From Flagellimonas sp. CMM7 (GTDB lineage Bacteria; Bacteroidota; Bacteroidia; Flavobacteriales; Flavobacteriaceae), in contig NZ_CP090003.1 in NCBI RefSeq assembly GCF_021390195.1, positions 2,530,001-2,594,000 of the forward strand: a stretch of 64,000 bases of DNA. The letters run 5' to 3'. The position numbers and the translations under genes were made by a program. How positions within the stretch are numbered: position 1 is the stretch's first letter; each line of letters opens with the position of its first letter. The notes beneath the pieces are model-generated. The model saw only the letters and a list, made by a program, of their open reading frames with translations. It was not told the origin of the DNA and made no database searches. This document shows positions 54,515 through 63,963 of this stretch, one piece after another.

Positions 54515-56494
54515 ATGAAACGTTTTAAGACCATTAGTCTACTGTTCCTTACTTTTTTTAGTGCATTGTCGCTCACTGCACAGACCATTGTTCAAAAAAG
54601 AGCAGACCAATTGTTCTACAAATTTGCCTATGCAAAGGCCATTCCCCACTATGAGAAAATGATCACTGGAAAAAATGCTGTACATGCCTACCAACATTTG
54701 GCAGAATGCTACTTATTCTTACGGGATTTTGAAAAGGCTTTGCCATATTTTGAACATTTTATTGATGAACCTGACACCCCAACCAATTATTACTTTGAGT
54801 ATGCCATGGCATTAAAGAGTGCCGGGCAAGACAAAGAGGCATTGCAGTGGTTGAAACGCTATGGAAAATTGCATAAGAAAGATAAGAGGGTAAAACAGTT
54901 TTTGAAAGACGGAAATTTGGCCTCCGTGGTTTTCAATAGCAAAGAACGTTACCAAGTTGAACCGGTACATTTTAACACAGAGTTCAGTGAATTTGGGTCT
55001 TTTGTCCATGATGGACAGCTCTATTTTAGTTCAAGTCGTAAAGAAAAGGTTTCGGAAAATGTTTATGATTGGAACAATGAGTCTTGGCTGGATATTTTCC
55101 AAGTAGCCGAAGGCAGTGATACAGACGTTCCTCGAAAATTTGAAGGAGATATCAATTCCAAGCTCCATGAGAGTTCCATGGTTTTTTCCACCGATTATAA
55201 AAACGATACCATCATCTATTTTACGCGAAGCAATTATTTCAACAATAAAGAAAGTTTTCACATAAAAAAAGAGAATCTGAACATAGAAAAACAAAACAAC
55301 CTAAAAATCTATAGGGCAGATAAGGTAGAGGGCAATTGGAAAGTTACTAAAAACCTCAAGACCAATGCGGATCATTACTCTACCGGACATCCATCGGTAA
55401 ACTCAGACAGAACATTGCTGTATTTTGCTTCGAACAAACCGGGAGGTTATGGAGGAACGGACATTTATTACTGCAAAATACATCCAAGAGGCGGTGTTGG
55501 TTTCCCTATTAATGCAGGGCCCATAGTGAACACCCCCGGAAATGAAATGTTTCCGTATATTAATAACGAGGGGCAGCTTTTCTTCTCTTCTGATGGACAT
55601 GTTGGTTTTGGGCAATTGGACGTCTTCGCCACAATTTCTGATGAGAGCGGAAAAATCAAAGATGTTATAAATCTAGGAAAACCCTTGAATAGCGAAAAAG
55701 ACGATTTTGGGTACTATGCCCTGGATAATGGTATAGATGGTTATGTAAGCTCTAACAGAAAGGGAGGGAAAGGGAACGATGATATCTATAAGTTTAAATT
55801 TATTCCTCAATTGGCAGTGGAAGGAACAGTGACAGATGCCGTTAATCTAAAGGTGCTGGATGGTGTACAGATCTCATTATACGACCAGAAGACCGGCGAC
55901 TTGATGAACAGGACCATAACCGATGATAATGGGGAATATAAAATGTTCATTGATCGAAAACAGGTGTATATGATAGAGGCGGTAAGAAGTACACATCCCC
56001 ATAAGCACGTGTATTTTAATACTTCCAATACACCTCGGGCTACAAGAACAATCTTCAAAGATATCCAATTGGAGCCGGTATTGGATTTAAAGGTTCTTGC
56101 AGATCTGAACAAAATATACTTTGATTTCGACAAAAGTGATATCAGACCTGATGCAGCATTCGAATTGGACAAAGTGGTGAAACTGATGATGGAGACCTAT
56201 CCGGAAATGACCATACGACTGGAGTCCCATACCGATCCCTTGGGCAGTCATGAATACAATGATAAATTGTCAGAGGAAAGGGCACGGTCAACTTATGACT
56301 ACCTAATTTCAAACGGAGTTCCAAAAGGGCGAATACTATCCTATAAGGGATTTGGCAAGCGAAGACCCATAAACGATTGTAAAGGTAAGAAAGACTGCTC
56401 CAATGAAGAGTTAGAACTGAACAGAAGAACGGAATTCCCCATAGTTCAAATAAGTAATGACCAACCAAATCATGCCACTATCAAAAGCAAATGA
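54515..56494 (+). CDS. OmpA-family protein with TPR, PD40 propeller and peptidoglycan-binding domain
   Basis: A 659-residue protein with a signal peptide (ISLLFLTFFSALSLTAQ). Domains in order: TPR-like repeats (about 25-130); a PD40/WD40-like propeller (about 150-430, with FGSFVHDGQLYFSSSRKEK, NSDRTLLYFASNKPGGYGGT and GYVSSNRKGGKGNDDIYKF); a carboxypeptidase-D-like Ig domain (about 440-525); and a C-terminal OmpA domain (KIYFDFDKSDIRPDAAFELD, ESHTDPLGSHEYNDKLSEER, NRRTEF) that binds peptidoglycan. It is 11 bases after porP/sprF. The same architecture is known from the T9SS component PorE, so it probably ties the SprF/substrate assembly to the cell wall. Confidence 0.92.
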   Translation: MKRFKTISLLFLTFFSALSLTAQTIVQKRADQLFYKFAYAKAIPHYEKMITGKNAVHAYQHLAECYLFLRDFEKALPYFEHFIDEPDTPTNYYFEYAMALKSAGQDKEALQWLKRYGKLHKKDKRVKQFLKDGNLASVVFNSKERYQVEPVHFNTEFSEFGSFVHDGQLYFSSSRKEKVSENVYDWNNESWLDIFQVAEGSDTDVPRKFEGDINSKLHESSMVFSTDYKNDTIIYFTRSNYFNNKESFHIKKENLNIEKQNNLKIYRADKVEGNWKVTKNLKTNADHYSTGHPSVNSDRTLLYFASNKPGGYGGTDIYYCKIHPRGGVGFPINAGPIVNTPGNEMFPYINNEGQLFFSSDGHVGFGQLDVFATISDESGKIKDVINLGKPLNSEKDDFGYYALDNGIDGYVSSNRKGGKGNDDIYKFKFIPQLAVEGTVTDAVNLKVLDGVQISLYDQKTGDLMNRTITDDNGEYKMFIDRKQVYMIEAVRSTHPHKHVYFNTSNTPRATRTIFKDIQLEPVLDLKVLADLNKIYFDFDKSDIRPDAAFELDKVVKLMMETYPEMTIRLESHTDPLGSHEYNDKLSEERARSTYDYLISNGVPKGRILSYKGFGKRRPINDCKGKKDCSNEELELNRRTEFPIVQISNDQPNHATIKSK

Positions 56495-56712
56495 ACCAAC
56501 TTTTCCAAAAAATAGACAAAATGAATCGATGCATAGATCAAAACGGCCTTTAATTAAACAATGAAGTAAACCGGGCAGGTCCCAAAGTATATTTGAAATG
56601 AGACTTGTAATACTTTTATTACGAAAAAGCTATGGATTTGACCACTTTGGACCATGATTGCCTTTTTTTAAGCGGAGAAGGTGGAGATTATACATAGAGA
56701 ACATATAATATA

Positions 56713-57090
56713 ATGCTGGACAAACCAATTGATTTTATTATCTACGATAAGCAAGGACCTTTTAGCAATGCCATAAGGCATGTATTAAAAAAAAAACCAA
56801 CCCAAATACATCGCATTAAAAAAATCCAGGAGCTTGCGAAGCTTTTACAAGAAAAAAAAGACGTACATTTTTCACTTCTAATGTTTGTTTTTAACGAGGA
56901 TTTTGAATTTATGGACTATTTGGAGTTGGAAAAATTTGATGTTCCCATCGTTTTCGCTCCCACAAACAAACGCTGTTATGATCGGTTATGTAAAATTGAA
57001 GGTATCTGGACCATGGACATATCCAGAAGTAAACAAGAATACATTCAACAGATAACCGATTTTTTGGAGTTATTGCAATATAATAAATAG
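56713..57090 (+). CDS. Receiver-like small protein lacking phosphoacceptor site
   Basis: A 125-residue cytoplasmic protein, not recognised by motif. The alternation of hydrophobic strands and helices (IDFIIYD, FSLLMFVF, VPIVFAPTN, GIWTMD, then helix QEYIQQITDFLELL) resembles a CheY-type receiver fold. However, the acidic pair after strand 1, the phosphorylatable Asp after strand 3 and a clear Lys after strand 5 are not found. A run of ten A lies at codons 25-28. It lies 42 bases before a LytTR response regulator and behind the OmpA gene, suggesting a role as a phosphorylation-independent partner in that pathway (inference). The fold assignment is tentative. Confidence 0.6.
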   Translation: MLDKPIDFIIYDKQGPFSNAIRHVLKKKPTQIHRIKKIQELAKLLQEKKDVHFSLLMFVFNEDFEFMDYLELEKFDVPIVFAPTNKRCYDRLCKIEGIWTMDISRSKQEYIQQITDFLELLQYNK

Positions 57091-57131
57091 TCTGACCATT
57101 AAGGCATGCCAATACTTTAATTCAACCTAAT

Positions 57132-57860
57132 ATGAACATTGTAATTATAGATGACACAACAGCGGACATAGAATACTGCAAAGAACTTTTAGCGAAGAAC
57201 TTTGATAACTCCAATATTTTGGAATGCTTTGCTGATTCAGTGGCGGGGCTTGAATATGTTAACAAGCACAAGCCGGATCTTTTAATCCTGGATATGGAGA
57301 TGCCACAATTAGGTGGGTTGGATCTGATCAAACAATTAAAATCGGCCCGGACAGAAATTGTGTTTTACACCTCCCATGCCGGTTTTGCGCTCGAAGCGTA
57401 TAGGAATTTTGCCTTGGGCTTTTTATTGAAACCAATAAATGAGCCTGAATTTGTTGGTATCATTACCAAAGCTCTCCACCGATTGGAACAGGAAAAAAAA
57501 GGTAATTTAGGACTTGATAATTTAAAAAGTGCATTGCAGGCTTTGGAAAACAAAAAAGTGCCCATTCCGACTATGGGATGTACTTATTTTCCAAAGGTAA
57601 TGGACATAGTTCGACTTGAGAGTGTGGATAGTTATGCAAAAATACACTTGGCGGATGGCAATATACATTTAAGCTCCTATGGTATCAAACATTTTGAACA
57701 AAGCTTGACACCACCGCTTTTCTTTAGAGTGCACAAGTCACACTTGGTCAATTTAAAGAGGGTGGAGAAGCTTTTCCCGGATGGTACATTGGTAATGAAC
57801 AATGGCGATCATATTCCGGTGGCTAGAAGGAGAAGGGCGGAACTACTGGAACTCTTTTGA
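57132..57860 (+). CDS. LytTR-family response regulator
   Basis: A 242-residue regulator. The receiver domain has the acidic pair Asp7-Asp8 (IVIIDD), the phosphoacceptor Asp54 (LLILDMEMP), Thr80/Ser81 (VFYTSHAG) and Lys100 (FLLKPIN). The C-terminal LytTR DNA-binding domain has MDIVRLESVDSYAKIHLADG, FFRVHKSHLVNLKRVEKLF and IPVARRRRAELLELF. It is probably phosphorylated by the LytS-type kinase encoded convergently 20 bases away and may control the neighbouring surface-protein genes. Confidence 0.94.
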   Translation: MNIVIIDDTTADIEYCKELLAKNFDNSNILECFADSVAGLEYVNKHKPDLLILDMEMPQLGGLDLIKQLKSARTEIVFYTSHAGFALEAYRNFALGFLLKPINEPEFVGIITKALHRLEQEKKGNLGLDNLKSALQALENKKVPIPTMGCTYFPKVMDIVRLESVDSYAKIHLADGNIHLSSYGIKHFEQSLTPPLFFRVHKSHLVNLKRVEKLFPDGTLVMNNGDHIPVARRRRAELLELF

Positions 57861-57880
57861 GCGTGGACCTGGATACTACT

Positions 57881-60800
57881 TCACAACTTTACATATGGTA
57901 TTTCAACGGTTACCATAGTTCCACTTCTTTGTTCATCCCTAAGGTCTTTGAATATAATCCGATATTCTCTATCCCTTCGATTTATTTGGTTCATAAGATT
58001 TAACCTTTCTTTTAAGATTTGTGAGGCATACGATTGGTGCTGTCTGTTCTTTGCTCTGTTTTTTGATGCCTTGATCCCCAATCCATTGTCTTCAATAGTA
58101 ATAATCAATTGTTCGGTGAATGATGACTTTTCAATGTTCAAAATAATTTCTTTGCTTGCTTGATTTTTGTCAAAACCATGTATTATGGAATTCTCCACAA
58201 TGGGTTGTAATATCATGGGTGGGATTACCACATCATTTATATCAATATTTGACCCAAATTTTATATCCAAAATAATATTATCATCATTGTCAATATTGCT
58301 CAGTGCAACATAACTGTTGATAAAATCAATTTCCTTGGAAAGTTTAATGCGTTCATTTCTGGTAACATCCAATGTAAGTCTGGCAAGTTTGGAAAAAAGG
58401 GTCACATAAAGTTCTAATCCCTTTGTTTTGTCATTCCTTAATCTATTTCGTATCTCGTTCAAAGCATTGAATATGAAATGGGGATTCATTTGGGATATCA
58501 ATGTTTTCCTTTCCAATTCAATCAATGCTAGGTTTAGGGCATATTTTTTTTTCACTTTGTTGCCATAACTCAGCACTAAAAAAAGTAATAGCCCCACTGA
58601 GAGAAATCCACTTAAAATTAAAAACCAAGATTGCTTATAAAAAACTTCCGCTATATTCAAATCATAAACCAGTTCGTCAATCGATTCGACACCAGTGGAA
58701 TTCACCCCTTTAATCCTCAAAACATGATTGCCTGGGGGTATGGACAACAGCTTCAGAGTAGTCTGGCTTCCCAGATTCACCCAATCATCGGTGACTCCGT
58801 CCAATCTATAAGCATATTTGTTGGCATCTGTATTATAACAGTCGTTAATGGTATAGGATATTGAAAATGAACTTTTATCATAGGGAAGATTAAAGCTGCG
58901 AGTATCCTTGTTAATAACATCAAGCTTCATTTCTTTCTCTTCCTGGGCATCATAATATTCGAATTTGGTGGGGAATATTCTGATTTCTTGGGATTGAACA
59001 GTCTCAGCAACGCTGTCAAAAGTGATTAATCCGTTAATCCCTCCAAAGAGTAAATTGCCTGATGAAGACCGGTAATATGAACTTGGATTAAAATCATTAA
59101 AAGGTAGTCCATCTTCCACGTAAAATGAGGTGATTTTTTTTAAATTTTTCTCATACTGGTAAAGTCCGTTACGAGTACTGAACCATAAATTTCCATCGGT
59201 ATCTTCCAAAATTCCCAACACATTTAGATTGGTAAGACCATGAGCTTCGTTTATCACTGTCAATTCTTTCAGATTCTTGTCTATGTGCACTGCTCCTTTG
59301 TCTGTACCTAGCCAAATATTTTCTTGCCTATCTAAAAAAATCAAATTTACCTTGTTAGATGGAAGAGCCAGTTTACCTTCAGTAGAATCGTTGTTTAACT
59401 GTAAAAAAGTATCAGAATCAAGATATTTTATAATGAGTCCGTTAGCATCAGTGCCAATAAAGAGTCTATCTTTGGCCCTATGAAGGTCCCAAACAAAAAG
59501 TTCCCTATTGTTCTCAACTATCGGAATGGGTAACTCTCTGAATTTATTATGTCTAGTGTTGAATTCGTGAAGGCCATAATGACTGGAAAGCAATAAGGTA
59601 GAGTCCGAAGATTGTAGGATATCATAGTAATGCAAACTTGGCAACCTCCAGTGCGAATTAAATAAGTGAACCTCCTCAATCTTATTTTTAACGTAATTTA
59701 TTTTGACAAGCTTATTACTCTCCCCTAGGCACCATGCTGTGGAATCACTGACTTTTAAAAAAGATTTCTGGTAACCCAGCTCCATCCTATCAAAAACCTT
59801 TGCTGTTTCATAAGGGCTTTTGTTATAAGGATCATCGGAAGGGGTAAGCTTAAAGACCCCTTCATCAGTGGCTGCAAGGATTTCTTTATTGGGAAGCTCC
59901 AAAAAACCCCTTACATCAATCCTTTGACCCTCATAGTAATTAAGTATCCTATCAAAATTATTCTTGCTGAACTTTATTTTGCTTATGTGGTCATCGCTGC
60001 TGACATAAATGATACCGTTTTTATCGATTTCAATATCATCGATTAAATTGGGAAATGGAATCTCATATATTTTTTTTAGATGAAGGCTCCTATTCATTTC
60101 TATCATTTTGAATAGTGATAATTTTTTCCCCAAATCTTCGATACCAATGAGATCGACACGATTTTTTAGTACAGTGTTATCTTCTTCCTTGATGAGAATC
60201 ATCTCTTGAACAGGTAAGTTAAGTACTTGAATATCCAAATCTTTTATGAAATGGGTTTTAAAAATACTTCCTTCATAGCTATATTGCGTTTCTATAGATT
60301 CCGAGAGGAGGTCACCATTGTTCGTAATTAATAGGCCATCACCACCATTATGTTGCCATTCAGGATGCAAATAACCACCATGAAAATAGTTAAGTGTCGA
60401 AGTGAAATCAGCAATTAACGTGGACTTCCCTTTGTCCAGGACAAATAGCTTACGTCCCTGTCTAATTAGAAATTTATCACAATCGATCATTCTTTCAAAC
60501 TGCAGAAAATTCCTTAAAAAATATGCATCGTCGGCATATCTTGGTTCAATTCCAGGAACCTTATATTCAATGACTTCCAAAGAAGAATCAACTTTTAAAA
60601 TAATATTATCCACCCGGGCGCCAGCAGCAATCCATAGGTTTCCATCGCAATCTTCGATAAAGGAGTTTGCCTGCAGTTCTAACCCTTTTAAAAAAAGTTT
60701 GAATTCTATTCGATTAGAACTAACATCTAAAGTTTCGCTGGATACGAAGATTCCCGTAGTTCCCGATACCCATACTCTCCGTTTGCTATCAATAAAAAAA

Positions 60801-61135
60801 TCATGTATAAGTTTGGGTAGGTTATCTGTGTTTTTATCTATAAAAGGGCTGATAACATTATAGGAGCCGAAGTCCTTTACAAAACCATTAAAAGTAGAAT
60901 ACCATAGAAATCCATCATCATCCATCTGCATAAAATTCTTGTACTTATGGGATTCTCCATTGGAATTAATTTTAATATCCTTTATCGTATAATCCTGTGC
61001 TCGGGCAACACCCAAAATCAAAAAAAAGATAAATAGAATAATATGTCTGTATGGTATCTTCAAGTTGTTTAAATGGTTGGTAAATGACCCAAAAGTTTGG
61101 ATTTTAGCAAATCTCAACAAACCACATGTTTGCAT
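57881..61135 (-). CDS. Giant LytS-type sensor histidine kinase with propeller and Y_Y_Y domain
   Basis: A 1084-residue membrane kinase. A hydrophobic leader (HIILFIFFLILGVARAQ, about residues 32-48) is followed by a periplasmic region of two-component-regulator propeller repeats (IWLGTDKGAVHID, NLWFSTRNGLYQYEKN, NLLFGGINGLITF). Then come a Y_Y_Y domain (KYAYRLDGVTDDWVNLG ... LRIKGVNSTG) and a membrane helix (SWFLILSGFLSVGLLLFLVL). The kinase part belongs to the LytS class: QMNPHFIFNALNEIR with phosphorylatable His886, and a HATPase domain with QPIVENSIIHG and EDNGLGIKAS. It probably signals to the adjacent LytTR regulator; the two genes converge with a 20-base gap. The N-terminal 30 residues before the leader are unusually long. 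Confidence 0.93.
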   Translation of the reverse strand: MQTCGLLRFAKIQTFGSFTNHLNNLKIPYRHIILFIFFLILGVARAQDYTIKDIKINSNGESHKYKNFMQMDDDGFLWYSTFNGFVKDFGSYNVISPFIDKNTDNLPKLIHDFFIDSKRRVWVSGTTGIFVSSETLDVSSNRIEFKLFLKGLELQANSFIEDCDGNLWIAAGARVDNIILKVDSSLEVIEYKVPGIEPRYADDAYFLRNFLQFERMIDCDKFLIRQGRKLFVLDKGKSTLIADFTSTLNYFHGGYLHPEWQHNGGDGLLITNNGDLLSESIETQYSYEGSIFKTHFIKDLDIQVLNLPVQEMILIKEEDNTVLKNRVDLIGIEDLGKKLSLFKMIEMNRSLHLKKIYEIPFPNLIDDIEIDKNGIIYVSSDDHISKIKFSKNNFDRILNYYEGQRIDVRGFLELPNKEILAATDEGVFKLTPSDDPYNKSPYETAKVFDRMELGYQKSFLKVSDSTAWCLGESNKLVKINYVKNKIEEVHLFNSHWRLPSLHYYDILQSSDSTLLLSSHYGLHEFNTRHNKFRELPIPIVENNRELFVWDLHRAKDRLFIGTDANGLIIKYLDSDTFLQLNNDSTEGKLALPSNKVNLIFLDRQENIWLGTDKGAVHIDKNLKELTVINEAHGLTNLNVLGILEDTDGNLWFSTRNGLYQYEKNLKKITSFYVEDGLPFNDFNPSSYYRSSSGNLLFGGINGLITFDSVAETVQSQEIRIFPTKFEYYDAQEEKEMKLDVINKDTRSFNLPYDKSSFSISYTINDCYNTDANKYAYRLDGVTDDWVNLGSQTTLKLLSIPPGNHVLRIKGVNSTGVESIDELVYDLNIAEVFYKQSWFLILSGFLSVGLLLFLVLSYGNKVKKKYALNLALIELERKTLISQMNPHFIFNALNEIRNRLRNDKTKGLELYVTLFSKLARLTLDVTRNERIKLSKEIDFINSYVALSNIDNDDNIILDIKFGSNIDINDVVIPPMILQPIVENSIIHGFDKNQASKEIILNIEKSSFTEQLIITIEDNGLGIKASKNRAKNRQHQSYASQILKERLNLMNQINRRDREYRIIFKDLRDEQRSGTMVTVEIPYVKL

Positions 61136-61529
61136 GAAATTACCTCGTCTTACTAATATACGGTCAATTAAGCATTTTAGGATTAGTCGTTAATGTTTTC
61201 AAGCCCTTAACAATTTATTCATGTTGGCGAATCAATGGAAAAATTATGACCAATTAAGGCAACAGCTGTTTTATGGATTTAACAGAAATTCTGCTTTCCC
61301 TATCTCCAATAAAATTGGTCAATGAATCCAAAAATTCAAAATCAAGTGGGTATTTCACTGATTATTGACCCTTGGTAAAGTTTCATTATTTTGAAATTCA
61401 ATTGCCGTTTAAGGCATTGGGTCCACCGTTTAGGGTTTTTTGAATTTAGAGTTATAAGAAAAAAATTATTTTTACGTAAGAAAAATAGTCGGTATTGAAT
61501 TTGCAATGTTTTTTTAGCACATATCTGAT
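61136..61529 (+). other. Intergenic region before orphan small gene
   Basis: About 390 AT-rich bases. A small palindrome TTACGTAA sits inside a T/A-rich tract near 61475. No tRNA, terminator or convincing promoter is seen. Confidence 0.55.
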
Positions 61530-61808
61530 ATGCAATCACTAATATCTAATACAATAAATTACAAACTTTGTTTGAATGATGAAGCTAAAAGTTTATTTAC
61601 GAGTTCTCTGCAAGAACTTGTAAAATCGAATTGTTCTGACTTTATGGTGTATAGAGTAGTTAATGGTAATATTAAAAATTTACCAGATTATGATGATTGG
61701 GAGGAAGCCCTAGAAATTGATGAAGATATTTATGGAGAACTCCATTTGAATCTTTGTAAAAAAATGGGTGAGATTGTACGAGGAAGAAGTATACAAAGCA
61801 TAGATTAA
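61530..61808 (+). CDS. Hypothetical small acidic protein
   Basis: A 92-residue protein without signal peptide or membrane segment, and not recognised. It is mostly helical in appearance with an acidic centre (LPDYDDWEEALEIDEDIYGE) and two Cys residues. Its codon use looks like that of its neighbours, which supports a real gene. It overlaps the convergent large secreted-protein gene by four bases at the stop. Confidence 0.55.
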   Translation: MQSLISNTINYKLCLNDEAKSLFTSSLQELVKSNCSDFMVYRVVNGNIKNLPDYDDWEEALEIDEDIYGELHLNLCKKMGEIVRGRSIQSID

Positions 61809-63487
61809 TCTCTTTTAACTCTATAGGTTACACCTCTATTGGTAACAATTCTAGTGGGGCAACCAAGGCGTAGGGTATTGTCTTTTGATGATCCAAGTTC
61901 TTGCCCGCTAATCGCCACTAAAGGAACGCCATAAGTTGGGCTTGAAGGTGAAGTATCCACGGCCCCAGCCAATCTGTTGCTGGCGTCTAGGTTGTCTCTG
62001 GTAAAAGCCCCATCGCCTTCCAATGCATCTGGGCAATTATCGTTATCGCTATCTATGTCCACATAATCTATTATTCCATCGCCATCAGTATCTATGGAGC
62101 AATCCGAAACATCACCAGCTAATCGTTGGGCATATAGGCTTATTCCATCAATTGCCATGTATTCATAAACCATTCCAGTACCGTCGCTATCTGCTCGAAA
62201 TTCCAACCATTTTGTAGGTGAGGTGGCAGTAAATGTCATTTCTTGTTGCATCCAAATTTGATTGCCCACTCCTTTATAGTCCATGGCAGTACTAAAAGAA
62301 ATTGGTGCACCTAAAAAATCCCCGATTCTCCAACGTGCTTTCAGGGTGGGATCAATGGGCGTGATTCCTGCAATGCCTGCATTGGCTTGATAAAATTTTA
62401 ACACATAGGTTCTAACTACGTCCAAATTATCCAATCGAACAAAAAAAGATTCACCGAAATTGTTCCGAACACTCGCACCTATAAAGACTCCTCCATCTGG
62501 GGAAGGAGCCATCCCATTAGCACTTGCAGCTAAAATACCGCTGCCAGTTGAAGGCACAGGGGCAACCCATGAATCTGGAGAGCCATTCCCTTGCGCCCAA
62601 CCAGAGCCAGGATTAAATAATCCAACAAAAAATGAAACCCCTACCGTGCCATTGGGGTTATCACTACCTGCAACTGCAGACAAGGATTCAAAAGTGCCAT
62701 CTGCATTTTGGTTGCTTAGAATATTCATTGCAGGACACTCCACTTCGTCAAGGATTCCGTCGTTGTCATCATCCATATCTTGGCAATTGGCTATGCCATC
62801 TTCATCGGTATCCTCATATTGGAACAACCTTACCCCATCTAGGACCATATACTCAAAATTGACCCCGGCACCATGACTATCAACCAAAAATGTCAAATCC
62901 AGCGCTGTTGTCGTTGAGGTAAAGGTCATTTCCTCTTCCATCCATATTTGGTTGCCCTCTCCCTTATAGTCCATGGCGGTGCTATAAAAAGTTTGGGTGT
63001 TGAGTGTAACCCTCCATCGCGCAGTTTGTGCAGTACCTATAGGCGTTATCCCATCAATTCCTGCATTGGCCTGGTAAAACTTTAGCACATAGGCTTTTCC
63101 CACCTCAAGATTAGTTATGCGGGTAGTAAGAGTTTCACCATTATTGCTATTGTTCACCCAACCACCGATAAAAACTCCCCCATCAGGGGATGGGGGCATT
63201 CCGTCTGCAAGGCCCGCCCAAAGGCCTGATCCCGTGACGGGTATGGGAGAAACCCATGAATCTGGTGTTGAAGGCGAAAATGAAGCTAAAAACCATCCCA
63301 ATGCATAAATATTACTGTTGTATGCATCGTTACTAGCTACTCCTGATAAAGATTCAAAAGTGCCATCCGCACTCGAGCTGAAGTCAAATGGTATTAGGCA
63401 CTGTCCAAACCCAATTTCATAGTTAAAATTAAAAGTGATCAGGAGCACTAAACAAGCGCTTTTCACGTACTGACTTTTTGAAGTCAT
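61805..63487 (-). CDS. Secreted protein with two tandem jelly-roll-like modules and Asp-rich repeats
   Basis: A 560-residue protein with a signal peptide (ACLVLLITFNFNYEIGFGQ). Two homologous modules of about 190 residues (about 40-228 and 260-455) share DGTFESLS, SPDGGVFIG, YVLKFYQANAGI, TARWR/KARWR, STAMDYKG and GNQIWM. They look like carbohydrate-binding-type beta-sandwiches. Each is followed by Asp-rich thrombospondin type 3-like repeats (DTDEDGIANCQDMDDDNDGI and DTDGDGIIDYVDIDSDNDN) that bind calcium in known proteins. The C-terminus ends in TRIVTNRGVTYRVKRD, which may be a secretion or anchoring tail, although it is not a standard type A or B sorting domain. Function unknown; probably surface-located. 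Confidence 0.78.
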   Translation of the reverse strand: MTSKSQYVKSACLVLLITFNFNYEIGFGQCLIPFDFSSSADGTFESLSGVASNDAYNSNIYALGWFLASFSPSTPDSWVSPIPVTGSGLWAGLADGMPPSPDGGVFIGGWVNNSNNGETLTTRITNLEVGKAYVLKFYQANAGIDGITPIGTAQTARWRVTLNTQTFYSTAMDYKGEGNQIWMEEEMTFTSTTTALDLTFLVDSHGAGVNFEYMVLDGVRLFQYEDTDEDGIANCQDMDDDNDGILDEVECPAMNILSNQNADGTFESLSAVAGSDNPNGTVGVSFFVGLFNPGSGWAQGNGSPDSWVAPVPSTGSGILAASANGMAPSPDGGVFIGASVRNNFGESFFVRLDNLDVVRTYVLKFYQANAGIAGITPIDPTLKARWRIGDFLGAPISFSTAMDYKGVGNQIWMQQEMTFTATSPTKWLEFRADSDGTGMVYEYMAIDGISLYAQRLAGDVSDCSIDTDGDGIIDYVDIDSDNDNCPDALEGDGAFTRDNLDASNRLAGAVDTSPSSPTYGVPLVAISGQELGSSKDNTLRLGCPTRIVTNRGVTYRVKRD

Positions 63488-63917
63488 TGGTTGGTTTTTT
63501 TGGTTTTCACCTAACCTTTCAAACCTTCACTACATGATGGGTATGTTGGCGAAAAACTATGTCACTGAGATAGAAAGTTATTTCGAAAAACAACTACTTG
63601 TTGCCCGTATTGAAGCAACGGTATTTTTCATCCATTTATCGGCACTTAAACTTGAAAAACATTCAAATAGCTATTTTCCTTTTTAAAAAAGAAAGTAGCA
63701 CCCTTATAAAATCAGTGCATTGAGGGATAATTTTTTGAAGTATTTGTTTGTGGAGAGAGTGTGCACAATATAAACTTAGAAGTGTTTTTCAAAAGGCTAT
63801 TGACCTCTTACCTTATTTCTCTTGAATCTGTTACTCTAAAGCTTCTTTAAATAAAGTTTATTCCCAATTAGCATAAAATGGTTTTGAGAAATACTTAAGA
63901 CCAATTTATATGCAAAT
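63488..63917 (+). other. Intergenic region between secreted-protein gene and tRNA
   Basis: About 430 AT-rich bases. A 50-codon plus-strand frame at 63534-63686 begins with ATG ATG, but its product is not recognised and is not called. It must also contain the promoter of the minus-strand secreted-protein gene, for which I see no clear element. Confidence 0.5.
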
Positions 63918-63953
63918 AAAAAAGGCCCTAGAGTTTAATTTCTCTAAAGCCTT
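63918..63953 (-). terminator. Intrinsic terminator downstream of the tRNA gene
   Basis: On the minus strand AAGGCTTTAGAG pairs with CTCTAGGGCCTT (two G-U wobbles) around an eight-base loop, then TTTTTTATTT. The wobbles become mismatches on the plus strand, so it works for minus-strand transcripts, that is, the tRNA transcript. Confidence 0.85.
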
Positions 63954-63963
63954 ACTATTAATG

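Noticed and set aside
63534..63686. 50-codon plus-strand frame starting ATG ATG between the secreted-protein gene and the tRNA
   Set aside because: Too short, no motif and no nearby partner; kept only as a note in the spacer entry.
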